In this document: piece by piece, positions 18,676 through 30,179 of the stretch
Layout: every line of letters starts with the position of its first letter
How positions within the stretch are numbered: position 1 is the first letter of the stretch
DNA from: Erythrobacter sp.
GTDB lineage: Bacteria; Pseudomonadota; Alphaproteobacteria; Sphingomonadales; Sphingomonadaceae
Assembly: GCA_023653115.1 (NCBI GenBank)
Contig: JAMNXO010000003.1
Span: forward strand, 1 to 64,000
Length of the DNA: 64,000 nt
Direction of reading: 5' to 3'
Notes under the pieces: model-generated
The model's input: the letters and a program-made list of their open reading frames with translations, nothing else
The model's database searches: none
What the model was told of the DNA's origin: nothing
Made by a program: the position numbers and the translations under genes

Positions 18676-20108
18676 CTGTCCTGCAGATCGTCCTCGATCA
18701 CGATCACCTCGTCATCCACCACATTGCTGCGGTTGCGCACGCGCGGCTTGTCGAGGCTGGCGAGCACCGGGGCATCGCGGTTGTAGATGTCCGCGAAGGT
18801 CAGCATCTCGCCGTTAATGTCGGACGCCATGGTGAAATAGGTGATGTAGGCCGGAAACTGCTTGGTCAGCGGCACCTTGGTGTATTTCCCCGAGGTCGAG
18901 ATCGCCAGCGCCTCTTCCTTGGTCGCGCCCTTGCCGAGGATCGCCATGGTGATCGCCAGCTCCAGCGCCCGCTCGGTGCGCACGCAGCCGTGGCTGAGCG
19001 CGCGGGCATCACTGGCGAACAGGTGGCGCGAGGGCGTGTCGTGGAAGAAGATCGCGTGCTCGTTGGGCATTTCGAGCTTCATCTGGCCGAGTGAATTGCC
19101 CGGCCCCGGCTGCTGCACCACGGTGATGTAGCCATTGGCGCCGCGGGTCGCGACATAGCCGTTGCGCTTGGCCCAGGCGGGGTTCGACAGCGCACGCGCG
19201 CCGAGGCCTTCGCCCTTCACGATCGACTGCGGCACCGTCCAGGTCGGGTTGAACACCACGCCTTCGACCATCTCGGCCAGCTGCGGTGTCGCCGTGCGCC
19301 CGGGCTTGCCGACGATCGTGCGATAGGTGCTGATGATGCGGTCCTTGACCGTCAGGCGCAGCTGGAACTCGGGCACATTGGTGATGAGATATTGCGGGCC
19401 GAGATCGCGCGCGAGCCAGCGCCAGCGGTCCATATTGGCGCGGATCAGTTTGCGCTTGGTCGCGGCGCCGGGGGCCGTCTTGGCGAGTTCGGCCTTGAGC
19501 CGTGCATAATCGGGGTGGGTCGGCGCGAGCTTGGCGAGTGTGCCGGCGATATCGCCGCTCCCCACCGCCTCGGCCAGCAGATCGCCGGTGCGGAAGGTGT
19601 CACGGTCGGGATCGACCACAAACCACTGCTCGCGCGCATCCATCGGCGTGCGCCCGTCGCGCAGATCCTCGACCAGCCACACAAAGCTCTGCGAGGCCAT
19701 CGCATCGAGCTCGGCGGAGGCTCCGCCCGCGATCGCGACCTTGAGCGGCCCGAGATCATAATCCTTGGGATCGAGCCCTTCTGCGCCGATACCCTCGATC
19801 ACCGCGACCAGTTTGGTGGCATTGGTCACCGTCCACGGCTGCACCAGCGGGGCAAGCTTTTCCATGCCCGCCTGCACCACCGGCTCGGACACGGTCTGCG
19901 GGAAGGCGGACTTGAAGGCGTCGCTGATGGCAGGGGTGGGCGCGGGGGTGGGCGTCGGCGCCGGAACCTTGGCTGGCTGCGGGCCACCCTGCTGCTGGCC
20001 GCCGGGGATCATGCTCGCACGGCTGCCCTGCGTCTGGGCAAGAGCCGAGCCCGCCAGCAGCGCGGCGGCCGCAATGCCGCATGCAAATTTGCCCGTGAAG
20101 CGCGTCAT
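18672..20108 (-). CDS. L,D-transpeptidase, YcbB/LdtD type
   Basis: The 478-residue protein has a signal peptide (about 1-24, ending GSALAQ), an N-terminal scaffold domain with a likely peptidoglycan-binding helix region, and a C-terminal YkuD domain. The catalytic motif is ALSHGCVR near residue 370, with HDTPSRHLF shortly before it. The length and the HxxSHGC(V)R pattern match the large YcbB-type enzymes that make 3-3 cross-links in peptidoglycan and bypass penicillin-binding proteins. Start at 20108 is chosen for the signal peptide; a longer form would add 14 residues before it. This is the second L,D-transpeptidase-type gene within 3 kb. Confidence 0.9.
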   Translation of the reverse strand: MTRFTGKFACGIAAAALLAGSALAQTQGSRASMIPGGQQQGGPQPAKVPAPTPTPAPTPAISDAFKSAFPQTVSEPVVQAGMEKLAPLVQPWTVTNATKLVAVIEGIGAEGLDPKDYDLGPLKVAIAGGASAELDAMASQSFVWLVEDLRDGRTPMDAREQWFVVDPDRDTFRTGDLLAEAVGSGDIAGTLAKLAPTHPDYARLKAELAKTAPGAATKRKLIRANMDRWRWLARDLGPQYLITNVPEFQLRLTVKDRIISTYRTIVGKPGRTATPQLAEMVEGVVFNPTWTVPQSIVKGEGLGARALSNPAWAKRNGYVATRGANGYITVVQQPGPGNSLGQMKLEMPNEHAIFFHDTPSRHLFASDARALSHGCVRTERALELAITMAILGKGATKEEALAISTSGKYTKVPLTKQFPAYITYFTMASDINGEMLTFADIYNRDAPVLASLDKPRVRNRSNVVDDEVIVIEDDLQDS

Positions 20109-20242
20109 AGAAATCCGTTCCAACCCCGCGAGCTGCCCTGCGCAGCCCAATCATCGCGGCGCGCATCATACCCGCGCCGCAACCCGTCTATCAACCGCCT
20201 TGGCTTGCGCACAGGTGAATAACGCGCAAAGCAGCGCATCCC

Positions 20243-21133
20243 ATGCCCGCCCGAACCCATCCCATGCTGCCCTTTGCCGCCGCGCTGGCAGGCGTGGGCT
20301 TCCTGTCGCTGATGGACGCCTTCATGAAAGAGGCCGCGCTGCTGATCGGCGCCTATACCGCCACGGTGCTGCGCGCGGGCGTCGGCACCGTGCTGATCGC
20401 GCCCGTTTGGCTGGCGCGCGGCCCTGCCATGCCGACCCGCGCCGTGTTGAAGCTGCATCTTACCCGCGGGGTGGTGTCAGCCTTCATGGCGTTGACCTTC
20501 TTCTTTGCGCTCACCCGCCTGCCGCTGGCCGAGGCGATTGCGCTGAGTTTCATCGCGCCGCTGATCGCGCTCTATCTGGCTAGCGTGCTGCTGGGCGAGG
20601 TAATCAGTCGCAACGCGATCGGGGCAAGCCTGCTCGGCTTTGCCGGCACGCTGGTGATCGTCGGCGGGCGCATCGGGCAGGGCCAGTTCGATGAAGGTGC
20701 CGCGCTGGGAGTCGCCGCGCTGTTCATCTCGGCGCTGCTTTATGCCTATAACTTCATTGTCATCCGGCGGCAGGCACAGGTCGCTGACCCGCTGGAGATC
20801 ACCACCTTTCACAGCGGCATCGGCGGCCTGGTGCTGCTCACGCTCGCGCCGTTCCTGTGGGAGACGCCGAGCAGCGCAGCCCTGCTCCCGCTGCTGGCGG
20901 CGGGCGCGCTGACAGTCGCCGGATCGCTGTCGATCGCCTGGGCCTATGCCCGCGCCGAGGCCAATGTGCTGGTGCCGACGGAGTATTCCGGATTCGTCTG
21001 GGCCGCGGCCTTCGGCTGGCTGTTCTTTCGCGAAGGGGTGAGCCTGCCGACGCTGGCCGGCACCGCGCTGATCATCGCCGGGTGCTGGCTGGCGACGCGC
21101 GCTGCGCCCGCCAGCAAAAACGCACATTCCTAG
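20243..21133 (+). CDS. EamA/DMT-superfamily transporter
   Basis: A 296-residue protein with ten predicted membrane helices in two EamA repeats (about 10-140 and 150-285). Family marks include LPLAEAIALSFIAPLIALYLA at the end of the first repeat and the matching YARAEANVLVPTEYSG in the second. Drug/metabolite exporters of this family move amino acids, nucleotides or other small metabolites; the cargo is not predictable. The gene stands alone between a divergent L,D-transpeptidase and acnA. Confidence 0.88.
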   Translation: MPARTHPMLPFAAALAGVGFLSLMDAFMKEAALLIGAYTATVLRAGVGTVLIAPVWLARGPAMPTRAVLKLHLTRGVVSAFMALTFFFALTRLPLAEAIALSFIAPLIALYLASVLLGEVISRNAIGASLLGFAGTLVIVGGRIGQGQFDEGAALGVAALFISALLYAYNFIVIRRQAQVADPLEITTFHSGIGGLVLLTLAPFLWETPSSAALLPLLAAGALTVAGSLSIAWAYARAEANVLVPTEYSGFVWAAAFGWLFFREGVSLPTLAGTALIIAGCWLATRAAPASKNAHS

Positions 21134-21142
21134 CGCCTTTCC

Positions 21143-21160
21143 CAAGGGGAACCCCCCTTG
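21143..21160. promoter_or_regulatory. short inverted repeat upstream of aconitase
   Basis: CAAGGGG and CCCCTTG are perfect 7-bp arms around a 4-nt loop, located 10 bp after the transporter stop and 93 bp before acnA. It could be a weak terminator for the transporter (no T-run follows) or an operator for acnA. TTGACC overlaps its right arm and could be a -35 box, but I see no convincing -10 at the right distance. Function undecided. Confidence 0.35.
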
Positions 21161-21252
21161 ACCTCGCGCCCGCGAAAGCGCAGGTGCGCCCTCGAAAACC
21201 GCGCCTTCTGGATCGGGGTGCGGGGACAACCTAACAGGATGGAAACGCCCCC

Positions 21253-23925
<2,673 letters not shown>

Positions 23926-23933
23926 GGAGAGGC

Positions 23934-24437
23934 ATGACGCCAACCCGCATCATCCTGCTGCTCTCTCCCGCGCTGCTGCTGGCAGCCTGCGGGGAGACGC
24001 AGGACGCGGGCGGAAGCCGCTCAGGGCCTTCAGCCCCGATGGGCTTCGAACTGGCGATGGCAGGGGCTGCTGCGGCGGCGGCAACGGGTGACGAGGCAGC
24101 GCCCGCCACGCCTACCGCATCGCCGCTTGTCGACCTGACGCCCGAGCAGCTCGCCGCGCGGATCAAGGCGGGCAATATCCGCCTGATCGACGTGCGCACC
24201 GCCGAAGAAGTCGCCCAAGGCACGATTCCTGGCGCTGAACACATCCCGCTCGATCAGTTCGACCCGGCCAAGCTGGGCGCCGATGACGGGCGCGAAGTGG
24301 TGCTCTATTGCCGATCGGGCCGCCGCTCGGCGATCGCGGCCGAGAAACTTGCTGCTGCTACCGGCGAACCGGTGGAACACCTCGCCGGCGGCACGCTGGC
24401 ATGGGAAGCCGCAGGCCTCTCGCTCGAACCGCGCTAA
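23934..24437 (+). CDS. rhodanese-domain lipoprotein
   Basis: The 167-residue protein has a lipoprotein signal with LLLAACG (Cys19) and one rhodanese domain. The domain has DVRTAEEVAQGTIPGAEHIP and the active-site loop YCRSGRRS with the catalytic Cys near 126. Single-domain rhodaneses carry or transfer sulfane sulfur; some bind other oxyanions. Lipidation would place it in the periplasm facing the membrane. It starts 8 bp after acnA with an AGGAGAG ribosome-binding site and is likely co-transcribed with it. Confidence 0.88.
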   Translation: MTPTRIILLLSPALLLAACGETQDAGGSRSGPSAPMGFELAMAGAAAAAATGDEAAPATPTASPLVDLTPEQLAARIKAGNIRLIDVRTAEEVAQGTIPGAEHIPLDQFDPAKLGADDGREVVLYCRSGRRSAIAAEKLAAATGEPVEHLAGGTLAWEAAGLSLEPR

Positions 24438-24459
24438 CGCGCCCACGCCAGGCCTGATG

Positions 24460-24488
24460 AAAAAGGGCGGCTCCCCCCGGAACCGCCC
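24460..24488 (-). terminator. intrinsic terminator of the Ser-rich protein gene
   Basis: On the minus strand a GGGCGG-type stem (ten positions with one mismatch) and a 4-nt loop are followed by five T. It sits about 40 bp after the stop of the Ser-rich gene. On the plus strand the stem lacks a T-run, so it is directional, although it may also slow transcription from acnA. Confidence 0.75.
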
Positions 24489-24526
24489 TCTCAAATATTA
24501 CCGCATCAGCGAAGCGTAGGAGGCGT

Positions 24527-25915
24527 TCAGGCGTCCTTGCCGGGGCGCAGCTTGCGCCGGGTGAGGATCGCCGCTGCCGCCAGACCGAACAGAGCCATCA
24601 TCGGCGGCGCGGGCACATCGTGGCCGCCGCTCGAGCCCGACGAGGACGAAGACGACGAGCTACTGCTCGACGAGCTCGACGAGGACGAGGAACTGCTGGT
24701 GCTGCCCGTCGAGCCGGTCGACGTGCCGGTCGAGCTCGACGACGAGGACGAACTCGACGAGGAGCTGGTGCTGCTGGTCATGTCGCCCGAAGTCGTGCCG
24801 GAGTGGCCGCTCGATCCGGTGCTGGTCGCCCCGCCCGACGAACTCGAGGAGGACGAGGACGAACTCGAGGAGCTCGACGAGGAGGACGAGGACGAACTGG
24901 AAGAGCTCGACACCGCGCCGGTCGAGGAGCTGACATTGCCCGAGGAGCTCGACACGTTGCCCGAGGAACTCGAGACGTTGCCGGATGAGCTCGACACGTT
25001 GCCCGACGAGCTGGAAACCGCCCCTGTGGAGCTCGAGACTGCGCCGGTGGAGCTCGAAACCGCACCCGTGCTGGAAGACACCGCGCCGGTCGACGAGGAG
25101 ACGTTGCCCGAAGTGCTGGTGCTCGACACCGCACCCGTCGAGGAAGACACCGCACCGGTCGAGGTCGAAGTCGACACCGCGCCGGTCGAAGAACTGATCT
25201 GACCCGAGGAAGACGTGGTCGAAGACGTGATCGTGCCCGATGACGAGGTTGTCGTGGTCGAATTGTCGATGTTGATGTCGATCACGATGCCGTTGGTGCC
25301 GCTGGTGCCGCTCGAGGTCGCGCCCGAAGTGGTCGTAGTTGGCGGGGGCGCTGGCGGAGGCCCCGGATTGCCCGAAGTCGTGCCGCTGGTGCCGCCGCCG
25401 GTTGTGGTGGTGCTGACCACGGAGACATCGCCCGAGGACGAACCGCCACCGCCGAAGAAGCCGCCGAAGAAGCCACCGCCAAAGCCGCCGCCGCCGCCGA
25501 AACCGCCACCAAAGCCGCCGCTGCCGCCAAAGCCGCCGCCGCCGGAAACCGGCGGGAGCGGGGGCAAGGGCGCGGGCATATAGGCCACCTGCGCCAGCGG
25601 CGGGCACTCGTTGGGGTCGATATAGGTCTGCACCACGCCGGCAGGCATCGCAGTGGCAGTCGGCATCACCGGCGCACATTCGATGGTGCGCTCGACAATC
25701 CGGCGGCGGCGCTGTTCGGGAATGATGCGCGTCGCACCCTTGATGTAGCGCACGCCGGTTTCCGGATCGACCGCGATCAGCTTGCCGTCGATATTGGTGG
25801 AATACTCGGGCGCGGCAGTGTTCATCGGCTCGGCCACACGCACCGCGCCGCCCTGCAACAGCGCCACCCCCGCAGCAGCGGCGGACAGCTTCGCAATGGC
25901 CAGTTTGAACGACAT
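24527..25915 (-). CDS. Gly/Phe- and Ser/Thr-rich exported protein with PEP-CTERM-like tail
   Basis: The 462-residue protein has an N-terminal signal (about 1-27), a short ordered domain (about 30-120, with two Cys in the mature region and TGVRYIKGATRIIPEQRR), a Gly/Phe-rich stretch (124-158), and a long Ser/Thr/Gly low-complexity region (159-429) built of units such as SSSTGAV and SSSSGNV. The last 30 residues are VPAPP, a membrane helix and RRKL, the layout of PEP-CTERM sorting signals (VPEP, helix, Arg cluster), here with Ala in place of Glu. This predicts exosortase/archaeosortase-type processing and surface display. The start ATG at 25915 gives the signal peptide directly. Function unknown, perhaps extracellular matrix. 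Confidence 0.8.
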   Translation of the reverse strand: MSFKLAIAKLSAAAAGVALLQGGAVRVAEPMNTAAPEYSTNIDGKLIAVDPETGVRYIKGATRIIPEQRRRRIVERTIECAPVMPTATAMPAGVVQTYIDPNECPPLAQVAYMPAPLPPLPPVSGGGGFGGSGGFGGGFGGGGGFGGGFFGGFFGGGGSSSGDVSVVSTTTTGGGTSGTTSGNPGPPPAPPPTTTTSGATSSGTSGTNGIVIDINIDNSTTTTSSSGTITSSTTSSSGQISSSTGAVSTSTSTGAVSSSTGAVSSTSTSGNVSSSTGAVSSSTGAVSSSTGAVSSSTGAVSSSSGNVSSSSGNVSSSSGNVSSSSGNVSSSTGAVSSSSSSSSSSSSSSSSSSSSSSSSSGGATSTGSSGHSGTTSGDMTSSTSSSSSSSSSSSSTGTSTGSTGSTSSSSSSSSSSSSSSSSSSSSGSSGGHDVPAPPMMALFGLAAAAILTRRKLRPGKDA

Positions 25916-26128
25916 AGTCGGTAACCCTGTTTGCCTGTCGGCGACCCGCAGCAGCCAATCCGCCGGCGTCACCTACACCAGCGTTCTCTTGATGAGATTA
26001 GCTGCGCAGGGGCAATCGGGTTAACCAGTGTCTCGGGCGGCGGAGCGGCGGAATCATCGGGAATCCGCGGGATTTGAAGGGCGCTGTCCCGATCTGGCAC
26101 CGAAACGGAAGGCCGGTTAGCCTAAAGG

Positions 26129-27175
26129 TTAACGATCATCCTCGAACAGTCCGGCCTGGCGCGGGAGAGAATCACCCGGCCCGTCTGTGGGCGGGGTCAT
26201 CTCCAGATGCGTCCACCCGGCATCATTGAGCATCCGCCCGCGCGCAGTCCGCGCCACCAGGCCGAGCTGGATGAGGTAAGGCTCGACTACGTCCTCGATC
26301 GTGTCGCGCGGCTCGGCAAGGCCCGCCGCCAGCGTCTCGATGCCGACCGGCCCGCCCTTGTAGGTGGTGGCGATCATCGCGAGGTAGCGGCGGTCCATCA
26401 GATCAAGGCCGAGCCGGTCGATCTCGAGCCGGGTAAGCGCCTCGTCCGCCACGTGGCGGGTGACAGCCGGGCTGCCCGCGACATCGGCAAAATCGCGCAC
26501 GCGGCGCAGCAGGCGGCCTGCCACACGCGGCGTGCCGCGGCTGCGGCGGGCAATTTCATGCGCGCCGTCCGGGACGATGGCGAGCCCGAGCAGCCCGGCG
26601 GCGCGGGTGACGACGCGCTCCAGCTCCTCGTGCGTGTAGAAGTTGAGCCGCACCGGGATGCCGAAGCGATCACGCAGCGGCGTGGTCAACAGGCCCTGCC
26701 GCGTGGTCGCACCGATCAGGGTGAAGGGCGGCAGGTCAATCCGCACCGAGCGAGCGCTTGGCCCCTCACCGATAATCAGATCGAGCGCGCGGTCCTCCAT
26801 CGCGGGGTAGAGCACCTCCTCGACCACGGGGGAGAGGCGGTGGATCTCGTCGATGAACAGCACATCGTGGGGTTCAAGATTGGTGAGCAGCGCGGCCAAG
26901 TCGCCCGCCTTGGCGATAACGGGGCCGCTGGTGGCGCGGAAGCCGACGCCGAGTTCGCCCGCGATGATCTGCGCCAGCGTGGTCTTGCCGAGGCCGGGCG
27001 GGCCAAAGAACAGCGTATGATCCATCGCCTCGCCGCGTGCCCGCGCGGCCGCGATGAAGACGGCAAGGTTCCCCTTGGCGGCTTCCTGCCCGACGAACTC
27101 GGCGAGACGGCGCGGGCGCAGGGCCGCGTCGGGGTCGCCGGGTTGGCGGGTGGGGGTGTGGAGGGGGTCAGTCAT
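26129..27175 (-). CDS. ruvB: Holliday junction branch-migration helicase RuvB
   Basis: RuvB is the AAA+ motor that drives branch migration with RuvA. The 348-residue protein has Walker A GPPGLGKT (58-65), Walker [10 protein letters not shown] (about 107-115), sensor 1 in [18 protein letters not shown], and the C-terminal winged-helix DNA-binding domain. The start ATG at 27175 is preferred. An in-frame ATG at 27187 lies inside a dispersed inverted repeat and adds only four residues. The gene follows ruvA and a small membrane protein gene, about 60 bp downstream of the latter. Confidence 0.97.
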   Translation of the reverse strand: MTDPLHTPTRQPGDPDAALRPRRLAEFVGQEAAKGNLAVFIAAARARGEAMDHTLFFGPPGLGKTTLAQIIAGELGVGFRATSGPVIAKAGDLAALLTNLEPHDVLFIDEIHRLSPVVEEVLYPAMEDRALDLIIGEGPSARSVRIDLPPFTLIGATTRQGLLTTPLRDRFGIPVRLNFYTHEELERVVTRAAGLLGLAIVPDGAHEIARRSRGTPRVAGRLLRRVRDFADVAGSPAVTRHVADEALTRLEIDRLGLDLMDRRYLAMIATTYKGGPVGIETLAAGLAEPRDTIEDVVEPYLIQLGLVARTARGRMLNDAGWTHLEMTPPTDGPGDSLPRQAGLFEDDR

Positions 27176-27185
27176 ATATTCCGTC

Positions 27186-27206
27186 ATGCTGAACTTGTTT
27201 CAGCAT
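27186..27206. repeat. short palindrome just upstream of ruvB
   Basis: ATGCTGAA and TTCAGCAT are perfect 8-bp arms around CTTGT, directly in front of ruvB. This GTCATGCTGAACTTG-type palindrome resembles small repetitive elements scattered in intergenic regions of many alphaproteobacteria; that is from general knowledge, not checked. It overlaps an alternative ruvB ATG and argues for the later start. Confidence 0.6.
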
Positions 27207-27238
27207 AGCCAGATGGGGCCTGATCGCCGACGCAGGCC

Positions 27239-27586
27239 TCATCGCTCTTTCTCGATAAAATGCGCGCCGAAAAGGACGACAAAGCATCCTAAACCCGCTG
27301 CACAGTATTGATAGAACATCACGATCATCAGTCCGATGGGATCACCATCGTTTAGATCATAAAGCAGAACGCCCAAGCCAATGACGAGCAGTGCGAGTAT
27401 TCCCATCGCATCGCGGTGCAGAGGAACAAGGCACAAGAAAGCTATCGGCGCGAGCGCGAACACCACGATAAGGCTGGTGAAGGACAAGACCTTGATCCCG
27501 CCAAAGGGTGCGCTGATTGTCGCCCACTCCCACATCAGAAGGCCAGCGTAGCCCAGCAAGGCCAAGAGCCGCCACTTACCACCCAT
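27239..27586 (-). CDS. small membrane protein between ruvA and ruvB, unknown function
   Basis: The 115-residue protein has three to four hydrophobic segments (about 6-23, 35-53, 62-77 and 87-108) and ends in the charged IEKER. I recognise no family. The ATG at 27586 overlaps the ruvA stop in a TGATG arrangement, which suggests translational coupling. A longer in-frame reading upstream would lie inside ruvA and is rejected. Its base composition is less GC-rich than the flanking ruv genes, so it may be a later insertion into the ruvAB operon. Confidence 0.7.
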   Translation of the reverse strand: MGGKWRLLALLGYAGLLMWEWATISAPFGGIKVLSFTSLIVVFALAPIAFLCLVPLHRDAMGILALLVIGLGVLLYDLNDGDPIGLMIVMFYQYCAAGLGCFVVLFGAHFIEKER

Positions 27587-28191
27587 CACCCCGCCGCCTT
27601 CTTCAGCGCCACGCGGATCAGGTCGCCCTCGCTCGCACCCTCGCCCAGTTCCTCCAGAGCGCGCGCCACGGCCTGCGATGCTACGGCAGGCTTGAACCCG
27701 AGGTTCTCCAAAGCGCTCGCCGCATCCGCGCCCTTGCTCCCCGCAGGCGCCGGCGCCGCAACCGCAAACCCACCGCTTCCACCCGGCATCGCGCCCGCCT
27801 TGTCCTTGAGCTCGTTGACGATCCGGCCCGCCAGCTTCGGCCCCACGCCTTGCGCGCGGGCGACCATCGCCGCGTCGCCCTTGCCGCAGGCGTCGCGCAG
27901 CTCTCCGGTCGAGAGCGCGGAGAGGATTGCCAGGCCGACCTTGCTCCCCACCCCCTGCACGCCGGTGAGCAGCCGGAACCAGTCGCGCTCGGCCTGCTCG
28001 GCGAACCCGAGGAGGCGCATATCGTTCTCGCTCACCTGCAATTCGGTGTGGACGGTGCACCCCCCCCCCACCTCGCCCAGCGCAGCGAGCGTGCGGCTGG
28101 AACAGTGGACCAAGTAGCCCACGCCGCCAACGTCGACGATCGCCCAGTCCTCGCCGGTCGCATCAAGCCTGCCTGAGAGCTTTGCAATCAT
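27586..28191 (-). CDS. ruvA: Holliday junction DNA-binding protein RuvA
   Basis: RuvA tetramers bind and flatten Holliday junctions and load RuvB. The 201-residue protein has the N-terminal OB-fold ([10 protein letters not shown] to about 65), a helix-hairpin-helix domain with [18 protein letters not shown] (about 72-90) and [17 protein letters not shown] (about 107-125), and a flexible linker followed by the C-terminal RuvB-binding domain (about 155-201). Length is typical. It is divergent from aroC, with about 80 bp between the starts. Confidence 0.97.
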   Translation of the reverse strand: MIAKLSGRLDATGEDWAIVDVGGVGYLVHCSSRTLAALGEVGGGCTVHTELQVSENDMRLLGFAEQAERDWFRLLTGVQGVGSKVGLAILSALSTGELRDACGKGDAAMVARAQGVGPKLAGRIVNELKDKAGAMPGGSGGFAVAAPAPAGSKGADAASALENLGFKPAVASQAVARALEELGEGASEGDLIRVALKKAAG

Positions 28192-28269
28192 GTTTTGTTC
28201 CTGCCGGAAGGCCAGCCAAGCGTCCAGCCTTTATGGACAGATGCCCACACTTGCGCCAGATGGCGTGGC

Positions 28270-29340
28270 ATGAGCTGGAACACCTTCGGGCGCGTGCTGC
28301 GCTTTACCACTTGGGGAGAGAGCCACGGGCCTGCACTGGGCGCGGTCGTTGACGGGTGCCCACCGGGGCTCGCCATCTCCGAGGATTTCATCCAGCCTTT
28401 CATGGACGCGCGCAAGCCCGGTACCAGTCGCTTCACCACCCAGCGGCGCGAGGATGACATCGTGCGCATCCTCTCCGGCACCTTTGAGGGCAAGACCACC
28501 GGCACGCCGATCAGCCTGATGATCGAGAACACCGATCAGCGCTCCAAAGACTACAGCGAGATCGCCCAAAGCTATCGCCCGGGCCATGCCGATTACGCCT
28601 ATGACGCCAAATACGGCATCCGCGACTATCGCGGCGGCGGGCGGTCATCGGCGCGCGAGACGGCAGCGCGCGTGGCAGCGGGCGCGGTGGCGCGGCTGGT
28701 GATCCCCGAGGTCACCATCACCGCCTATGTCTGCGAGCTGGGCGGCGACAAGATCGATCCGGCGAACATCGACTACGCCGAGATCGCCAAGAACCCGTTC
28801 TTCTGCCCCGACGCCAAGGCCGCCAAGCGGTGGGAGGCCAAGGTGGATGAGGCGCGCAAGGCCGGATCGTCACTCGGCGCGGTGGTTGAATGTGTCGCCA
28901 CGGGTGTCCCCGCAGGCTGGGGCGCGCCGATCTATGCCAAGCTCGACAGCGATCTGGCGAGCGCGATGATGAGCATCAATGCTGTGAAGGGCGTCGAAAT
29001 CGGCGACGGCTTCGAAGCCGCGCGGCTCTCCGGCGAGCAGAACGCCGACCGGATGCGCCCGGGCCCGGACGGCACGCCGCTCTACGCCAGCAACCACGCG
29101 GGCGGCACGGCGGGCGGCATTTCGACCGGGCAGCCGGTGGTGTGCCGCGTGGCCTTCAAGCCGACCTCCTCGATCCTCACCCCGGTGGAGTCGATCAACT
29201 CTGCGGGCGAAGCGGTGGAGGTGGTCACCAAAGGCCGTCACGACCCCTGCGTCGGCATCCGCGGCACGCCCGTGGTCGAGGCGATGATGGCGCTGGTGCT
29301 GGCGGACCACAAACTGCTGCACCGCGGGCAGGTAGGTTAG
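28270..29340 (+). CDS. aroC: chorismate synthase
   Basis: AroC converts EPSP to chorismate with reduced FMN, the last shikimate-pathway step and the source of prephenate used by pheA at the window start. The 356-residue protein has the signatures [18 protein letters not shown] (about 15-32), the Arg-rich [19 protein letters not shown] (about 125-143) and [11 protein letters not shown]. The ATG at 28270 gives the conserved start [15 protein letters not shown]; an earlier in-frame ATG adds 25 unrelated residues. Confidence 0.97.
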   Translation: MSWNTFGRVLRFTTWGESHGPALGAVVDGCPPGLAISEDFIQPFMDARKPGTSRFTTQRREDDIVRILSGTFEGKTTGTPISLMIENTDQRSKDYSEIAQSYRPGHADYAYDAKYGIRDYRGGGRSSARETAARVAAGAVARLVIPEVTITAYVCELGGDKIDPANIDYAEIAKNPFFCPDAKAAKRWEAKVDEARKAGSSLGAVVECVATGVPAGWGAPIYAKLDSDLASAMMSINAVKGVEIGDGFEAARLSGEQNADRMRPGPDGTPLYASNHAGGTAGGISTGQPVVCRVAFKPTSSILTPVESINSAGEAVEVVTKGRHDPCVGIRGTPVVEAMMALVLADHKLLHRGQVG

Positions 29341-29361
29341 CGCTTTTTCGCAACCTTACTT

Positions 29362-29445
29362 CGTCGCCCCGGACTTGATCCGGGGTTAGGCTTTCTTTCT
29401 CTCGCACCGAAGTAAGCCAAGCCCCGCATCAAGTGCGGGACGACG
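29362..29445. repeat. intergenic nested palindrome (84 bp)
   Basis: The outer arms CGTCGCCCCGGACTTGAT and its near-complement end at 29445 match at 16 of 18 positions. Each arm is itself a hairpin (CCCCGGA-cttga-TCCGGGG and CCCGCA-tcaag-TGCGGG). It lies just after the aroC stop, ahead of ahpC. It may serve as a terminator-like structure or be a small mobile repeat; there is no T-run. The related GTC-CCGC-ACTTGATGCGGG type is common between alphaproteobacterial genes, from general knowledge. Confidence 0.7.
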
Positions 29446-29494
29446 TGGTTTGACACTGGGTCAAATGCCAAATCCGATTGGTTCCCGCCTCTAC

Positions 29495-29549
29495 GATTGG
29501 AAAAAGCGATTTGTGCAATCGCAACAATCAACTTTTGTGCAGCGCAAAA
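29495..29549. promoter_or_regulatory. candidate peroxide-responsive operator of ahpC
   Basis: Two signals lie 64-118 bp before ahpC. First, GCGATT-tgtgc-AATCGC (29506-29522) is a perfect 6-bp inverted repeat and TTTTGTGC-a-GCGCAAAA (29533-29549) a 7-of-8 one; both share TTTGTGCA and their centres are 27 bp apart. Second, ATTG, CGAT, ATCG and CAAC occur with 11-bp spacing from 29496, resembling the ATAG/CTAT ladder of OxyR sites with mismatches. OxyR control is an inference from the neighbouring genes. Confidence 0.4.
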
Positions 29550-29612
29550 ATTCCTATTTGGGCAGGACAAGTTTCAACCCTCTCTCCCAACCCAACATAA
29601 GGACAAACTCCC

Positions 29613-30179
29613 ATGGGTATCATCGGTTCGACTCTCCAGCCGTTCACCGCCACCGCCTTCCAGGCTGGCAAGGACTTCTTCACCGTCACCGACGCCGATC
29701 TCGCCGGCAAGTGGTCGGTGTTCTTCTTCTACCCGGCCGACTGGACCTTCGTCTGCCCGACCGAGCTGGAAGACATGGGCGAAAAGTACGCCACGCTTCA
29801 GGCGATGGGCGTTGAAGTCTATGCCGTCAGCACCGACACGCACTTCAGCCACAAGGCCTGGCACGATTTCTCGGACAAGATCAGCAAGCTGACCTTCCCG
29901 TTCCTCGGCGACCAGAACCACGTGCTGTCGAACAACTTCGGCGTGCTGCGCGAAGGCGTTGGCCTGGCTGACCGTGCGACCTTCGTGGTCGATCCGGACG
30001 GCGTGATCCAGATCATGGAAATCACCTGCGAAGGCGTGGGCCGCAATGCCAACGAACTGACCCGCAAGATCAAGGCGGCCCAGTATGTGCGTGCCAACCC
30101 CGGTCAGGTCTGCCCGGCCGCGTGGGAAGAAGGCAGCGACACGCTGGCCCCCTCGCTCGATCTCGTCGGCAAGATCTAA
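29613..30179 (+). CDS. ahpC: alkyl hydroperoxide reductase subunit C (peroxiredoxin)
   Basis: AhpC reduces hydrogen peroxide and organic hydroperoxides; AhpF reduces it back. The 188-residue protein is a typical 2-Cys peroxiredoxin: the peroxidatic Cys48 lies in DWTFVCPTE, and the resolving Cys167 in [10 protein letters not shown]. The [10 protein letters not shown] and [19 protein letters not shown] segments match the AhpC/Prx1-type E. coli-like branch. An AAGGA sequence precedes the ATG. It is followed by ahpF after 216 bp. Confidence 0.97.
   Translation: MGIIGSTLQPFTATAFQAGKDFFTVTDADLAGKWSVFFFYPADWTFVCPTELEDMGEKYATLQAMGVEVYAVSTDTHFSHKAWHDFSDKISKLTFPFLGDQNHVLSNNFGVLREGVGLADRATFVVDPDGVIQIMEITCEGVGRNANELTRKIKAAQYVRANPGQVCPAAWEEGSDTLAPSLDLVGKI

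Noticed and set aside
24600..25200. CRISPR-like regular repeats
   Set aside because: The periodicity comes from Ser/Thr codon repeats of 9-30 bp inside a coding region; there are no fixed-length spacers.
24537..25202. 221-codon Glu/Asp-rich open frame antisense to the Ser-rich protein
   Set aside because: The acidic repeats (EELDTLPEE type) are the complement of Ser/Thr codons in the repeat region. It has no ribosome-binding site, and the Ser-rich gene has signal peptide, sorting tail and terminator.
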